From the NCBI GenBank assembly GCA_000320545.1, contig ADNK01001857.1, positions 35,001 to 85,706 on the forward strand: a DNA stretch of 50,706 nt. The letters are read 5' to 3'. Position 1 is the first letter of the stretch, and each line of letters opens with the position of its first letter. Under the pieces are notes generated by a model. It had not been told where the DNA came from and did no database searches. It worked only from the letters and a program-made list of their open reading frames with translations. The position numbers and the translations under genes were made by a program. The stretch is from Bigelowiella natans CCMP2755 (taxonomy: Eukaryota; Cercozoa; Chlorarachniophyceae). Below, piece after piece: positions 36,686-50,386 of this stretch.

Positions 36686-37047
36686 TTTGAATGAATTCCT
36701 CTTCCTCCTCCTCCTCCACCACCATCCTCAGTCTCTCCCTTCTTGTTATGGAGTAGTAGTTGTGGTAGTGTAGCAGTAGTAGTAGTAGTAGTAGTAGTAG
36801 TACGCTTGCTGCTGCTGCTGCTGTATTTGATGATTACCGGGCCAAACAGTCGTAGCAAGAATTAAAAGGAATCTCGTTCTCCTTCTGCATCAATGGCAGC
36901 AACAACAACCACAGACATCAACATTATAGCATCGTCGTCTTCATCTTATCTTCTTTTTCATCATCACCACCACCACCACTATAATCATCATCATCACCAT
37001 CACCATCATCATCATCATCATCATCATGTCATGATTTTATTACTGAA

Positions 37048-37081
<34 letters not shown>

Positions 37082-37300
37082 CTAAGTACTTTGGGCATTA
37101 GAGGAAAGACAAAGAAAGAGACGAAGAAGAAGAAGAAGAATATACAAGTACGACAAACAAACCATGATTTCTCTGAGCCTTCGATATGCCTTGATGTTTT
37201 CGGAGTGATCCCTCACTCCATCTTCGTCTTCTCCAAAGGTCATGATGTGTAGAAGAATTCGCACGTGTTTATAGTTTGGTATCACTGCAGGTTCGCCTCT
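33359..37300 (-). CDS. Minus-strand exon cluster, probably the 3' part of the PPR-like gene or a second gene
   Basis: Coding-like minus-strand exons lie near 37300-37155 (AVIPNYKHVRILLHIMTFGE, ENIKAYRRLREIM), 36588-36330 (VVSCVDDSWDVDREMKELFR, an Asn run, LPTLSVKTWEQILRR) and 35995-35820 (TLRLYWTAFVEDHPNVASVL). More lie near 35435-35285 (ENGRSLGIKALYDRKGKDLL), 34770-34730, 34395-34336 (GDFFEFVERLVPAE), 34075-33960 and 33800-33359. The last carries long Thr and Ser runs encoded by (ACT)n and (AGC)n, then DPAALSMKKLASELDASKL. The donor after VPAE reads GTATGTAGTAGTAG. The first segment is repeat-protein-like, but the rest was not assigned. The phase chain was not completed, so the number of genes is unknown. 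The Asn and Thr runs could be partly intronic. Confidence 0.4.
34286..34302. repeat. 17-base C tract
   Basis: This is an uninterrupted run of 17 C on the plus strand (G on the strand of the flanking minus-strand gene), located just downstream of a (GTA)n-type donor intron start. Confidence 0.9.
35683..35748. repeat. 22-bp minisatellite, three copies
   Basis: The unit CTAACCATCTTACATCATTA plus TT begins at 35683, 35705 and 35727, three essentially identical tandem copies. It lies in a presumed intron of the minus-strand gene. Unlike the many 2-3 bp repeats of the window, this is a longer-period array. Confidence 0.9.
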
Positions 37301-39491
37301 TGATGATGATGACGATGACGATGACGATGATGATGACGATGATAATGCTGCTATTGCTGCTGCTGATGATGCTGATGATGATGATGCCTTGCTCCTCGTG
37401 TCGGAATGATTGCTGAGGATGATGGATGATCATAATATGAGCAAGCTAACATTTATATCATTTCTACTACGAAACAACAACAACTACTACTACTACTACT
37501 ACTACTATATATATGATGCAGACTCCCGCTATTACGATTGTTGTATGTAGTTGTAATAACGAGATGACGACGAGGATGATGATGATGATGATGATGACGA
37601 TGACAGGGCTTAGTATGCATCGTAGTAAAAACATTGTACAATTATCCTTGATGTTAGTTGTATATCTCACGTTTTCATCAATTTAAGAGCCTTTTCGTAC
37701 ATTTCCATTGGCCTTTTGATACTGAAGAGATCTTCACAGTAGCAGCATGGGAGAAGAGATAAGTACAAGCATGATTATTGTTCTTATTCTACTACCAACG
37801 TCATCAATCAACCACTATGTATCTATCAACCATTATGATCGACGATAAGCAGCAGCAGAAGGAAGAGGAGGGGGAGGAGGAGCACAGTGGAGGTATAATA
37901 TATCGTTACATCGTGGTTTTATTACCCCTATATTCTTTTGGAGTTGCAGCATACCATTTATAACATTTGCTACAACAAAAGGAAAAAGGAAATTAACATT
38001 AGGATGGAGATGAAAATAAATCAAGCACACACACACACACACACACACACATTGAAGTGTTGTTTTCGTTATCATCCTTATCTTTTTTCATCATCTTGAT
38101 CATCACCACTACCACCACCACCACCATCTTTCACATACAGTAAGTAGATAGAAGAGAGATCATTACTCTCACAATGAGACTGCTACATTATGATGATGAT
38201 AATAATAATGATGATGATGATGATGGAGAGAGAGCTATTTGTTAACGAGCAATACCGTCTATGACCACGCCTTCATCGATCTGAAGATATGTATGTATGT
38301 ATGTATATATATATATATATATATATGTGAGTAGTTGGACGGCGTGAGTGAGTGCGTGTATGTGTATGTGTGGACATCTCACATTGTACCCAACACACAT
38401 ATGTATTGCCATAGAGCACAAAACATACAACATATCCACGTCGTCATTCATCCACATAACATCCTCCATGTTATACTTACAATGGTGTCAGATACTTGCC
38501 TCCCTAGCCGGACAACTGGATTATTATCATTATTCTATTACTAATTAACTATAATACCAAATACTGTTGTAGTTATCTATGTTGGCTCTATTCAATTTTG
38601 TCAAACAATTTGTTTGTGCTTCTTTCCTCTCAAAATCCTCCTCCTCCTCCTCCTCCTCTAACATCCCCTCCAGTGCAACCACCACCACCACTACCATCAT
38701 CATCATCATCATTAATATCATTTCTTACGTTCCAGATCAGATTTGTTGTTAGCCATGTCTCGTAACCAATTCAGAAGATACGTTCTAAGTCGTCGTCGTC
38801 ATCATAAAATAGGCAGCAGCAGACAGGCACAATAACAACAACAACAACAACAACAACAACAATACTGGGTCATAAAGATGATGCGGATGAAGAACAGAAA
38901 ATAAGTAAACTACGAAAAAAGAAGAAATCAATGGACGGATATCAGCAAACCTCATTGCCTCATTCCAATCGCTGAATTGCTTAGCGATTGCTTGAAGTAT
39001 CTCCCCTAAAGGAGGGAGGGGGGGGGGGCATTGCAGCAAACACGTCAAAGCACTACTGCAGCAGCAGCAGCAGCAGCAGCTTCCCTCCTTCTCTCTTCTT
39101 GATTGATGTTCAGTATCATTCCTCCTCCTTGTTCTTCTTCTCCTTGTTCTTCTTATCTTCGTCGAATTCTACTACCTAGCTAGCAACGACGTATGATTAT
39201 TATTATTATAACTACCTTTTTGCCTAATGTTTATATCCGTATATCTATGCAGGTTCCTTAGGACTGCCTCATAGTCTGATGCCTCTTTCCCACGAGGTAG
39301 CTCTGATTACATTATTATCAACAATCATGATTTCTTCTTCATCTTCCTGTTGTAACAATCACTACTTTACACTGGAATAATGATGATATCTCCATGCTAC
39401 AAATACTATGATTACGATTGATTGACTCACGTGCTAAAGCAAATGGGACGATGTCATTTTGAGCTCCTTGCTTGGAAAGTGATCTGTAGCG

Positions 39492-39528
<37 letters not shown>

Positions 39529-39612
39529 TAAATCCGTAGATGATGATGATGAGGAGGAGGAGGACAGGGAAAAACTCAGTCCGTCAGTTAGTCAACAGCA
39601 GCAGTACACACA

Positions 39613-39649
<37 letters not shown>

Positions 39650-39833
39650 CCTTCCTTCCTTTTAGACTGCAGCAGGGCACACATACATGCCGTTTGGTTG
39701 CATTTGATTTACAACATCTGCAGTTGTCCCAACCATTACTATCATGGTTCTCGTTCGGTACTCTATATTATTGAGCATATCTCCCCACTACCATCATCCT
39801 ATTCACTCTCCATTGGAGGTAGGTAATCATCAC

Positions 39834-39867
<34 letters not shown>

Positions 39868-40784
39868 GTCGTCATTCTACCGTTGGATTGCTAGGAACAG
39901 TTTCACGGAATATGTTTGCCTATTTTTGAGCACATGATCTCGCAGCTTCTCTGCGTCTCCTGTAAATAGGTTCATCATCGTTATCATCAACATCATTATT
40001 ATAACAACTTCTCATCCTTGTCGTAGTAGTAGAAACCATTAATGCCTTCCCGTATTGGCGCATGATGTACTGTGTTACTTCTTCTTCCTCTTCATCATCA
40101 TCTTCTTCTTTTTCTATATACTTATCAATGTTCATTCGCAAATCGTTCGGCACATAATAAATCATCATCATCATCATAATTATCCTCATAATAATCATTT
40201 TTCATCATCAATGTTTTTGAATATGATCTTGATGATGATGATACAACCAAGACTTTGAAGGTGTCCAGCGACGTAGATATACCGCAGGTCAACCTAGTAA
40301 CAACGTAAGAATAATAATAATAAGAATAGTAATACTGCATCATATTCCATCACACGCCTAAAACACCATAAACCCCCACTATACCAATACCAACCCCCCT
40401 CCCCCCCCTCCTTTAGTTTCAGCAAAGCTAGTTTGTTCAGCACGGATGTGGTGTTGAGCTATCCGACCGACCATTTTGACGTCATTAGCAATCAGGATGT
40501 TTTCGAGTGCCAAGGGAATATCAGGAACACCGCATGCTAATTAACAACGAGCAAACCAAGGTTACGACAACGATAAAAATACAGAACAACGAATAATACA
40601 AAGGCAGCATCCAATGACGATCAGGTTGATCCAAATTGGAATAATCACAAAGCTCTTCTAACTCTTCTTCTCCATTCTGATTCTTCTCCAGTAGAAGTAG
40701 TAGTTGTTGTTGTGCTTCTTCTTCTTCTTATCGTATTCTTTTCTTCGTCTTTCTTTCTTGTGATGGAATTCTTCTTCTGCTATG

Positions 40785-40832
<48 letters not shown>

Positions 40833-42737
40833 CTCTTTCTCTTACCTGCTTTCACCAACGCCCATGCCAAAGCTGGAGATTTGCTCGGAATTGTGCTCTC
40901 TTTTCACAGTAGTAGTAGCACGCAGCAATAACAGCAATAGCAACAACAAAGAATGGGATGAGGGTGATGAAATACTGCTGCATGATAATGACGATAATGC
41001 GTGCTATCAATTTTCTGCTATGCTCTTTGCTGTGCTTCATTGAATGTTTAGAAGCTGCGAAGCTGCTACTCCCTATTTCTCTGATTCTCTTCTTTTGTTT
41101 TGTCTTTATGTTGGGAACACACCAATTTCTTCACTGATTTTGCGCAGTTGCTTCTTCCAAGAACTTATATGGAATGCCTCCCACAGCAACAGAATGTATG
41201 TATTTTCGTTCTTTTCAATCCCCTTTAACATGCAAGCAAGGAAGAACAACATTATTGTATAAATATGTTACAGGCAGCAGAGGGACAGGAACGATGTGCA
41301 TTACTGCTCCACCGAGAACCCACATCATCACTATTTGCATTGTGTGTGCCAGCGTAAATTTACCTGTGCGCTCATATCTGTGATTAGCTGTACTGCTTCT
41401 CCATGCTCTGCGAACGCTGATGATCAAAGACGATGCAGCAGCAACAACAGCACAACAACAGCCCGTTCAGAGAGAATCGACGCCAAGAAAAAGATGATGA
41501 TGGTGATTATAACATGTGCTCTTAAATGTGTGTGGAGAAGAAAGCAACAAGAAGTACAAGAGTAACGGTTTGTTTCAGATGGTAAGTACAAGTACCACTA
41601 AAATGTTGAAGAGGAGGTTGCATTGCTGTGTGCTGGGATGGAAACCATCTCTTTGTAGGGCTTTGAAGATCTCCTTCGCCATCTGCTTGTTGTGCGCAAT
41701 TATTCAAACTTTTAACAACATTTGGGTTGTTGCTGTTGTAACAACCCCCACCTAACTACTTATCGCCATCATTATTATTATTATTATCATCATCATCATT
41801 ATCAGCAGCAGCATCTTAGTTTGATTAATGAAACAATACTATCATGGTGTCGTTGTTTTTGTGATCACGCAACAATAAATTAGCGTTGTGTCAATATGTA
41901 TTATTTCAATCATCACTGCCATCAAATCTACAAAACCCCCAATGATTCACCACGCACATGAGCTCATTAACCTCCACATTCTTGTGTCTAAGAGCTATCT
42001 TGAGGAGCGACGTAAACAAATCAAACTGCAGGACATTCCCTGTAGTAGCATAGGTATTCTTATTGCCATTGATGGTATGAAATATTATTCATCATGATGA
42101 TGATGATGATGATGATGGCTTTGTCTAGAAAATTTATTTATATGATGATTGATGTGGGAGGAGGAGAATGGGGAGGGGGGGGGGGGGGGGGCGATGGAAA
42201 TGAATTGGACATAATTGCATGTGTTTCTTTGTCGTGAGATAGTAGGTAGGTATGTAAGGAGCAGTAATGTTCTGCTTATGATTCTTGTTGTTGTTGTTGT
42301 TCTTCTTCTTCTTCTTCTTCTTACCGGATCCATGCGTACTTTCTATTCCTTCCATGACCTAATAACCAAATAACCATTTCTAGTTGTGTGAGTAATATGT
42401 TGATGATAATGATGATGATGATGATGATGATGATGATTAACGGTTATAGAAGTAGTAAGTAGTAGCAGTAGCAGGCATGCGTGTGGAAGCTACACACAAC
42501 AACAACAACAACAACCTGGTCCCAGTGAGAGTTTTGGGCTAGCATGATGAGGATCTTATCAACAGAAACCGTATCTATCACCCCCATCCTATTTTGCAGT
42601 AGTAGTAGTGGTAGTAGTAGTAGTAGCAGCAGCACAACAAACAACAAGAACAAGAACAAGAACAAGAACAAGAACAAGAAAAGGCAACCGAGAGGGGGCG
42701 TGTGAGTGAGGATGAATTCTGATATAATATACAATAA

Positions 42738-42803
<66 letters not shown>

Positions 42804-43704
42804 AAGGGGGGGGATTCTATTTCTTAAGGAAGAAGAAATAGAATTTAATAATAATAAATAATGATGATGATGATGATGATCTTCCAGCGAGAGGATGAAA
42901 TTTTTGATAAGGATGATCATTAAGAACAGGCTGCTTATGTGTGCTACTGCTACTAACATATGCTGACAGAATGTATTTGCTTCATAGCATCGATGATACA
43001 CTTATTATTACTTCTGCCTCCTCCTCGTATTGCTAGTAATAGAGCTCCTACTACTACTACTACTACTACTACTACTCTACCGATTTGTACCTATGCATTG
43101 CGATACGAATCTCGGAAGCCACAAGCCATGTTCTGAGGCGATAGAAGGAAGAGAAGATATATGGTGGGGGGAGAAGAAGATGGACAACAACAACAACAAA
43201 CAGCATTAAAACAACATCAAATGACAAAATAGCACAAATGGCACCCCCGTGAAAGGCTTGGAAAGAAGAGGTCGTAACAATAAGGATGATGATAACGTTC
43301 ATCATAGTCAACGAATGTCGATGAGGGGGTTCATGACGACAGCCACAGTGTTCTCATCATCAATCCAGAAGAACTACTAGTAGTACTGCTAGTAGTAGTG
43401 AATCATCCTTATGGCATTAGTGTAGTCGTGGTTGAGTGATGAGCTACCCTTTGTCTGCTGTAAACATTTTCAGTTGCTCTCTCAGTACATCGGGACGAGG
43501 CTTGGGATGATCATTTCCTGACGATGCGGTGGTAGTATTATTATACAAAAGAACACTCATGTCAGCAGCAGCTATCTCCCACAGTCATTATAAACATTTT
43601 GTACACACCAAACACACACACACACACACACATGCATGCATGCATGCATGCATACGTATTGTATATGTAGTATATATAAATTTATATATATATATATATA
43701 CATA

Positions 43705-43744
<40 letters not shown>

Positions 43745-43777
43745 AATTATCCTTTTATATATTTCTCTCTCTCTCTG

Positions 43778-43862
<85 letters not shown>

Positions 43863-44096
43863 TTGTTTTATGAGCACGGATACTATTTCGTCGTTATCTT
43901 GTACAACAAACAACAACGTTGTTTATATTATTACCCGCTAAAACGTACGTCCACATACACTTGAGATATGCGCTGTAGATCTGGCCTGGAGGAAGGTGAG
44001 ACATCATCATAATCGATATAATTGCACAGATTGTCACGATGAACTGTATTAACTTTGATTTTAGGTGAACGATGTTGTTTTACGAGAAACAACAAC

Positions 44097-44130
<34 letters not shown>

Positions 44131-44321
44131 CCATTCTCAATGTCGGTATTCCTGTTGTACACTAGAAACTGTAGAAGTGCGGATACATCATCTAGAACAA
44201 CAACAACAACAACAACAACAAATGGGAGGAAAGAGTAAATGTGTCATGAGATATCTCGAAGAGAGACGGGTGGAGTGGAGGTAAAGGGGGGTAAATTACA
44301 CGTGATACTCCTTGTAGATTG

Positions 44322-44360
<39 letters not shown>

Positions 44361-44482
44361 CGCTAATTACCTTCTGTTTTAAGTATACGTGACTTAACAG
44401 TGGCATCAAGGCTTTTGCAATTTGTGGCTAGCACTTCCTCAGCAACCTGAGCGAAATAGTAATAAACGGTTGTCGTTGTTGC

Positions 44483-44516
<34 letters not shown>

Positions 44517-45178
44517 AGTTGCGTTTTAGGTGATTGATTGCAGAAAGTGCTAGTGTCCTATCAGTCTTCTCCTCGTTCAATATGTCAAGATACGGCAATG
44601 GAGCACTATCATTGGTACCGCTTTCGCCGTTGGATGTTTCTCTTCCATTTCCTTCAATTTTGATTGGGTGAAGCTCTCTATGTCGAACGTGGGCCCAAAG
44701 ACACTTTTCGAGACGACCTTTATTCGTGTGATGATGATGATGATGCTCAGTGCACTCAATCATGAGAACTGGAAGAAGAATGAGAAGAAAGAGAAGATGA
44801 TGGAGAGAATTACTTTGAGTATGTTCCTGTTATTGCGTCGGATATCTTGAGTCGCACTAGCTTTAACTGAAGCATTGGCAGAGGCTTTGCAAAGGCTTCT
44901 ACGGAGCAAAGATCGCCCAAGCGCCGTTGAGTTGCTGCGATAAGGTATGCGTCAGCTCGTGTCCAATGCAATTTTCGAGTACAAATCAGTGTAAGAAATG
45001 GGAAAGAAGATATGCAAAGAAAGGAGCACCTCATCAGAGCCCTCCTCATCACGCTCATCACGGGTATGGTTTGAGAGGTGAGGGCAAGTGTCATCGGAAG
45101 TCCGAAGGGAATCGTGTAAAAGGGTGCGATTAAATCACTGCGACAACATTTATGGTGCAAATCCCTATCAAAACCCAT
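37301..45178 (-). CDS. Highly fragmented PPR-like gene (pentatricopeptide/helical-repeat protein)
   Basis: A chain of small exons was traced on the minus strand. Phase-consistent joins are 44446-44371, 44191-44132, 43985-43935, 43571-43448 and 43132-43091, then 42588-42516, 42325-42358, 41972-42039 and 41596-41685. Further coding segments lie near 41430, 41180, 40890, 40545, 39945, 39710, 39270, 38990, 38760 and 37730. Repeat-like readings include QMAKEIFKALQRDGFHPSTQ followed by QCNLLFNILV, GQIYSAYLKCMWTYVLA, EQLKMFTADKG, FTSLLKIALRHKNVE, DIPLALENILIANDVKMVG and PMEMYEKALKLMKT. These fit the 35-residue helix-turn-helix PPR pattern; such proteins bind organellar RNA and act in its processing, editing or translation. 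The proposed first exon (45178-44814) has a basic and hydrophobic N terminus that could be a targeting peptide, but its join to the next exon does not close in phase. PPR genes are usually intron-poor, so this structure is odd. Confidence 0.55.
42175..42191. repeat. 17-base G tract
   Basis: This is an uninterrupted run of 17 G on the plus strand, in the intron between exons 42325-42358 and 41972-42039 of the minus-strand PPR-like gene. It has the same length as the tracts at 15226 and 34286. Confidence 0.9.
43609..43860. repeat. Compound microsatellite cluster (AC)n(ATGC)n(AT)n(CT)n(GT)n
   Basis: An (AC)n tract is followed by (ATGC)n at about 43631-43651, two (AT)n tracts at about 43683-43740, a long (CT)n tract at about 43764-43820 and a (GT)n tract at about 43827-43860. 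Five repeat classes lie within 250 bp, inside the intron between exons 43571-43448 and 43985-43935 of the PPR-like gene. Confidence 0.9.
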
Positions 45179-45365
45179 TGTCTTCTATGGATTTGATGCA
45201 ATTGTTGATATTCTTCGGATCACATTTTGTCTAGCGGGAAAGAGAAGCACGCCCCCCCTCTCCCCCTCTCTCCTTTTCTACTACGCCTGCAACACAGACA
45301 AGATAAGCCACCACGTCAACACGTAAGGAACTTTCGAGGAGGGATTAAGAACACCATTATTAAAC
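45179..45365. promoter_or_regulatory. Short divergent promoter between PPR-like and HBS1 genes
   Basis: The proposed PPR-like start (45178, minus) and the HBS1 start (45366, plus) are only 187 bp apart and diverge. Both promoters must fit in this interval, or share elements, if both starts are right. No TATA box was recognised. A pyrimidine-rich block (CCCCCCTCTCCCCCTCTC) lies at about 45251-45270. Confidence 0.4.
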
Positions 45366-47726
45366 ATGTCACGGCATCGCGGTATGAAAGCGATGCTGGA
45401 CGACTACGAGGACGACAGATACAGGGACGATGAAGGTTCATACATCTCCACCTTTCATACCATACTCCTCTGCCATGCATGGAAACCATACTCGGTGAGC
45501 TATGGCGGAAGGTGTCGTGCTAAATTTTATTAAATTTTTAGATGACTATTGGGAGGAGGAGGATCAAGCCAACGATACAGAGTACCTCTATGAGCGCCCT
45601 CCGTCAGGTGCTTGTTGGACATTCACGAGATGAGACTGCGAGGCATGCACAGACCGCCTTCCGGAAATGATTTTCTTAACATCTGTTTGTTAGGCCAATA
45701 TGATTTACCGCCTGCAAAAGGGATCACGAATTCCAAATCTGTAGCGGCAGGGCTCGATGGTCTAAAGCGCCTCTCTCTGCAGCCTAAGCTTAACGACGAA
45801 GTCATTGCACAATTCACCGTCGATGGCCAGGTATCTTAACAACAACTTTCCTTGAATGGAATTTTCAATAACTGAGCTCACAGGCAACATTTGAGGAAGG
45901 TTTCATGTGTGGGGTTTCCTTCTTCTTCTATCTTTCTTTTGCTGTTATTCGGTTAGTGGTATCCAGCAACAGTCACAGCAGTGACACCTCTCGGAGACGG
46001 GCACTCACTTTTCCGAGTGATGTATACCGGGTTAGTTTTCTCGATTCTAAGGAAATTTCTATGCTTATGAAGATGTAAGAGAAGGCATCACAGCGGGAGA
46101 ACTCTCCTCCTGATGCTTCTTCTTGATGGCATTACTTCTTGACACATGTTCTAAATTATAAAGCTATGGAAATGAGGAAGAGTTGACCTTGGACCAATTG
46201 AGGCTACCAAAGGCAAAGCAAGAAGGTAATTCTATAATTATTATTATTATTATAATATTATTATTGCATTGTGGATAATGACCTCTCAGCTAATCTTCAC
46301 TGAATTCCACGCACGCAATCTTTATTTACCAGTTTCTGCTATGAATATACCTTGATCATCATCATTTATACGGCGACTAATTCTTCGCACTACTCTTTAT
46401 TTCACCATCATCAACTTTTGATGATATTCCAAAAACAACTGAAGATGAATTAAAGACGCTAGATCTCTCCAAAGGTAGTACAGAAGAAGTGCAGAGGGAA
46501 TTGGACAAAACAGATCTAATACACAAGGGAGGGTATGAGAGGCTTCTACAACAAGCACAGTATTTACTACGTATATATCAAGAAGCTGCTTATATATTAT
46601 TAGTTTTATGAAATTTGGTTCTTTTGCTTGCCTTGTTTCTCCTCCTCCTTTTCTCCTCCTCCTCCTCTTCTCTTCTTCCACTGCTCTCAGGAATTCGCCG
46701 GACATCACAAGTAAGGCTCAAGCTGAAAGTTCCAGTAAGTATTAATAAGTTGAAAACTAGATGATTAGCAACGATAGATAATACCAAAATGGTAAACCAG
46801 CGAGATATCCAGGAAAGAAGGATACATATACAATATATTCATAAATAGCAATACTACCAGTAGTGGTATTAGTACTGGTGGTCATCAATTTAATATATGC
46901 TGCTATTGACTACAACACATTTAGCAAAGTAATTTCTCCAAATCTCGATCATTCCCGAAGAACCTCGGTGTCAGCAGCAGCAGCAGCAAGCAAACAAAAA
47001 ATATGGGCAGTGGTAAGAAGAATGTCAGTAACAAGATTTCAGACTTCAAATCCAGGGTAAAACCTTCCTTCTCCTCCTCCTCCTCCTCCTCCTTATCCAA
47101 CACATAAGCCAAAACTGGCAATAAATTGCAACAACCAGTACTTGCTTCTCGTTCGGAGTGGCAATGTATTTTGATGATCATCATCATCACATCATCATCA
47201 TCACATCATCATCATCATCATCATCATCATAAGCAGTAACTCGTATCGTCATGATGATTCTATTGTTGAGAGACCAGGTGGTACCGGTACTACGTCTTTT
47301 CAGTTTGAACATGAATCATTATGAACTATCATGCAGTACGTATTCTCACCTGTTTGCTTACATTTTTGAAATGATACAGCAGCGCAGGGATAATGGAGAT
47401 TGTAAGAGCGCACAGCAACCACCTAAATTGAAGAAGAATTATTCAAATTCCAAAGCAAATTCGTACATCCCAAGGTCTCTAATGAACCATTTCTCTTCCT
47501 CCTCTTCATCCTAACCCATCACTTTGTTATCTGCCGTTTGGTGCAAGGCTTGGCCTCTTCCTTCTTCTTCTTCTTTGTCTTTTTTTTTCTTCCCTTCATC
47601 ATTCTCACATTAGTAATGATGATTCACATTTCTTCTTCGATGACCTGTTGTGATGATCATCATATCTATATAGTAAGAAGCATGAAGCAGAAAGGGCTAG
47701 ACTCCTCAGCGAGAGGTAGTAGTAGC

Positions 47727-47761
<35 letters not shown>

Positions 47762-48360
47762 AGCCCTTTGATAGATACTACTATCAACCACCCCATCCCA
47801 TCATCAATATCCATCAAAATCTGCATTATTAAATACGTAGGCTTCTTCCGTATTGTTATAGAAGTGCAATCGAGATAGATATTCAAATATTGCTTTCTGA
47901 CCCCCCCCCCCCCCTTATACGTTATACACAGGTGTGGTGGATCCGAGCCAGCTGCATCTTCTTCCTCGTCATCATCCTCATCCTCGTCGTCCTCGTCTCC
48001 ACATAAGATGAATTTAGTAGTGATTGGGCATGTAGATGCTGGTAAATCTACGCTCATGGGACACCTACTTGTGAAGCTTGGAAGAGTAATACTAATAGTA
48101 TAATACACATTGAGAAAAAGTGCATTCACAGTAGCAGCCCGAATATCGGTCAACGACAAGTATTATATTCGTCGCAAACGCCCATATTATATATTATATA
48201 TACACATATTACATTTGTAATGTGACATTATAAGGAAACAAACTTATGGATATTTTCCATCATGACGACGATGGTGATGATGATGATGACCTCTTGAACG
48301 TTTCGCTTGAAAGCACTTGTTTCTCATCTCCTGACCGAGCACTTTGCTACTACTACTAAT

Positions 48361-48397
<37 letters not shown>

Positions 48398-48944
48398 ATG
48401 GTACTTAATTAGGTTGATCAACGTACCATGCGTAAGTACAAGAAGGAGTCTGCTCAGATGGGAAAAGGGTCATTTTCCTTTGCTTGGGTACTTGATGGTC
48501 ATCAGGAGGAGAGGGAACGAGGCATCACGGTAATAAAAAACCATTATCATCATCATCAACAACAACAACAGCATCATCATCATCATCACCATCATCGTCG
48601 CCTCGATAGACCATATATTCTTATTCTTCTTCTTCTCCCTCCCTTCTTCCACCTTATAATCTCATGATGGTAGGTGGATGTAGCGACAACTCATTTCAGC
48701 ACCAAGAATCGTGAAGTCACCCTTTTGGACGCTCCAGGCCATCGGTAATATATGTCTTAATAATAATAATAATATTAGTAATAATAATAATAAATATCAG
48801 TATTCTTTCGTGATGATGACGATGGTGGTGGTGGTGATGATGATGATGATGATGTATTTAGTTTGATTTTCTGGTGCTGATTCCTCATCCATTATGATCC
48901 TTGGTAACCTTGTTTTTTATTCTCTCCTTGTGGTCATTACCATA

Positions 48945-48979
<35 letters not shown>

Positions 48980-50134
48980 TCATCATCATCTAGGGACTTC
49001 ATCCCGAATATGATATCTGGTGCGGCGCAAGCTGATGCTGCTATATTAGTGGTAATATTAATAATCTTCTTCTCCTTCTGCAGCAACATTACCGGCGGTA
49101 TTTACGATGATGCATTAAGGTTGAATTATATTGTCAATCACACATAATCAGGTTCCTGCAAAAATTGGAGAGTTTGAGACCTCATTTGCCAAAGGTATTA
49201 GTATTATTCAGTCGTAGTAAATCAATCCAGATTTAGGCCATCAATGACGACAGTCTGCTCAGAACAACAACTACCTTCACTGTATTCGTCATGTTTTGGA
49301 ATTAGTTTGATGATGATGTGTGTATACTGCATTATTGACTGATTGACAAATGAATGAATGCATAAATGGATATAGGGGGGCAGACCAAGGAGCATGCAAC
49401 CCTTATCCGCAGCTTCGGTGTCAAGCAGATTGTTGTCGCGGTTAGTAATATAACCACAATGAATAATAATGATAATAATAAAAATACACAATACTTAATA
49501 AACACTTGCACATCATGATCATTGTGATGATCATCCTCATCCTCCTCCTCCTCCTCCTCATCATCATCATCATCATTCTTGTTGATTTCTACAGATTAAC
49601 AAAATGGATCTGGTCGGTTGGTCTAAGGCGAGATATGATGAGGTGCAATAATATCCACATATGATCACGATGTACGTACCTACTACCTCATTGCCGTCAT
49701 TATCGTCATCATCGTCATCATCGTCATCATCATCATCATGATCATCATCATCACACAACCATCATCAGGTATCGAAGACCGTAGTAGGTTTCTTGCGATC
49801 ATTGGGATATAAATCAAAGCAGATTACTCTCGTTCCTGTTAGGTAATACAGAAGATAGATAGTAAAAAACAACAACAAGATGAACCAGAATAAGCAGCAG
49901 CAATCCTGCTCACTTAACGTGTCATGACCGGTAACGGTGATGAAGAAGATGATGATGATAATGATGATGATGATGATTTGTATTGTTATTTGTATTAGCG
50001 GTCTATCGGGAGAGAACCTGACTGAGGCAAAGAGTGTAGATTTGACACATTGGTACAAAGGCAAGTCTCTTGCAGAAGCAATCGATAATGTAAGAAGAAG
50101 AACAACAACAACAACAATAACCTAACACTTAAAA

Positions 50135-50172
<38 letters not shown>

Positions 50173-50345
50173 ACAGCGACCGCCTGTTCTGAGCTACAAT
50201 TACCGCCCATGCTTATTATTTTCTTCTTCATCATCATCATTATCATCCATTTCGATCTTTACTATCACCATATATCCAATAATAAACACGATAATGATGA
50301 TTGTTCGCCGTCATCCCATTCTGCCCATCTTCGTGTTGATTCTTA

Positions 50346-50386
<41 letters not shown>

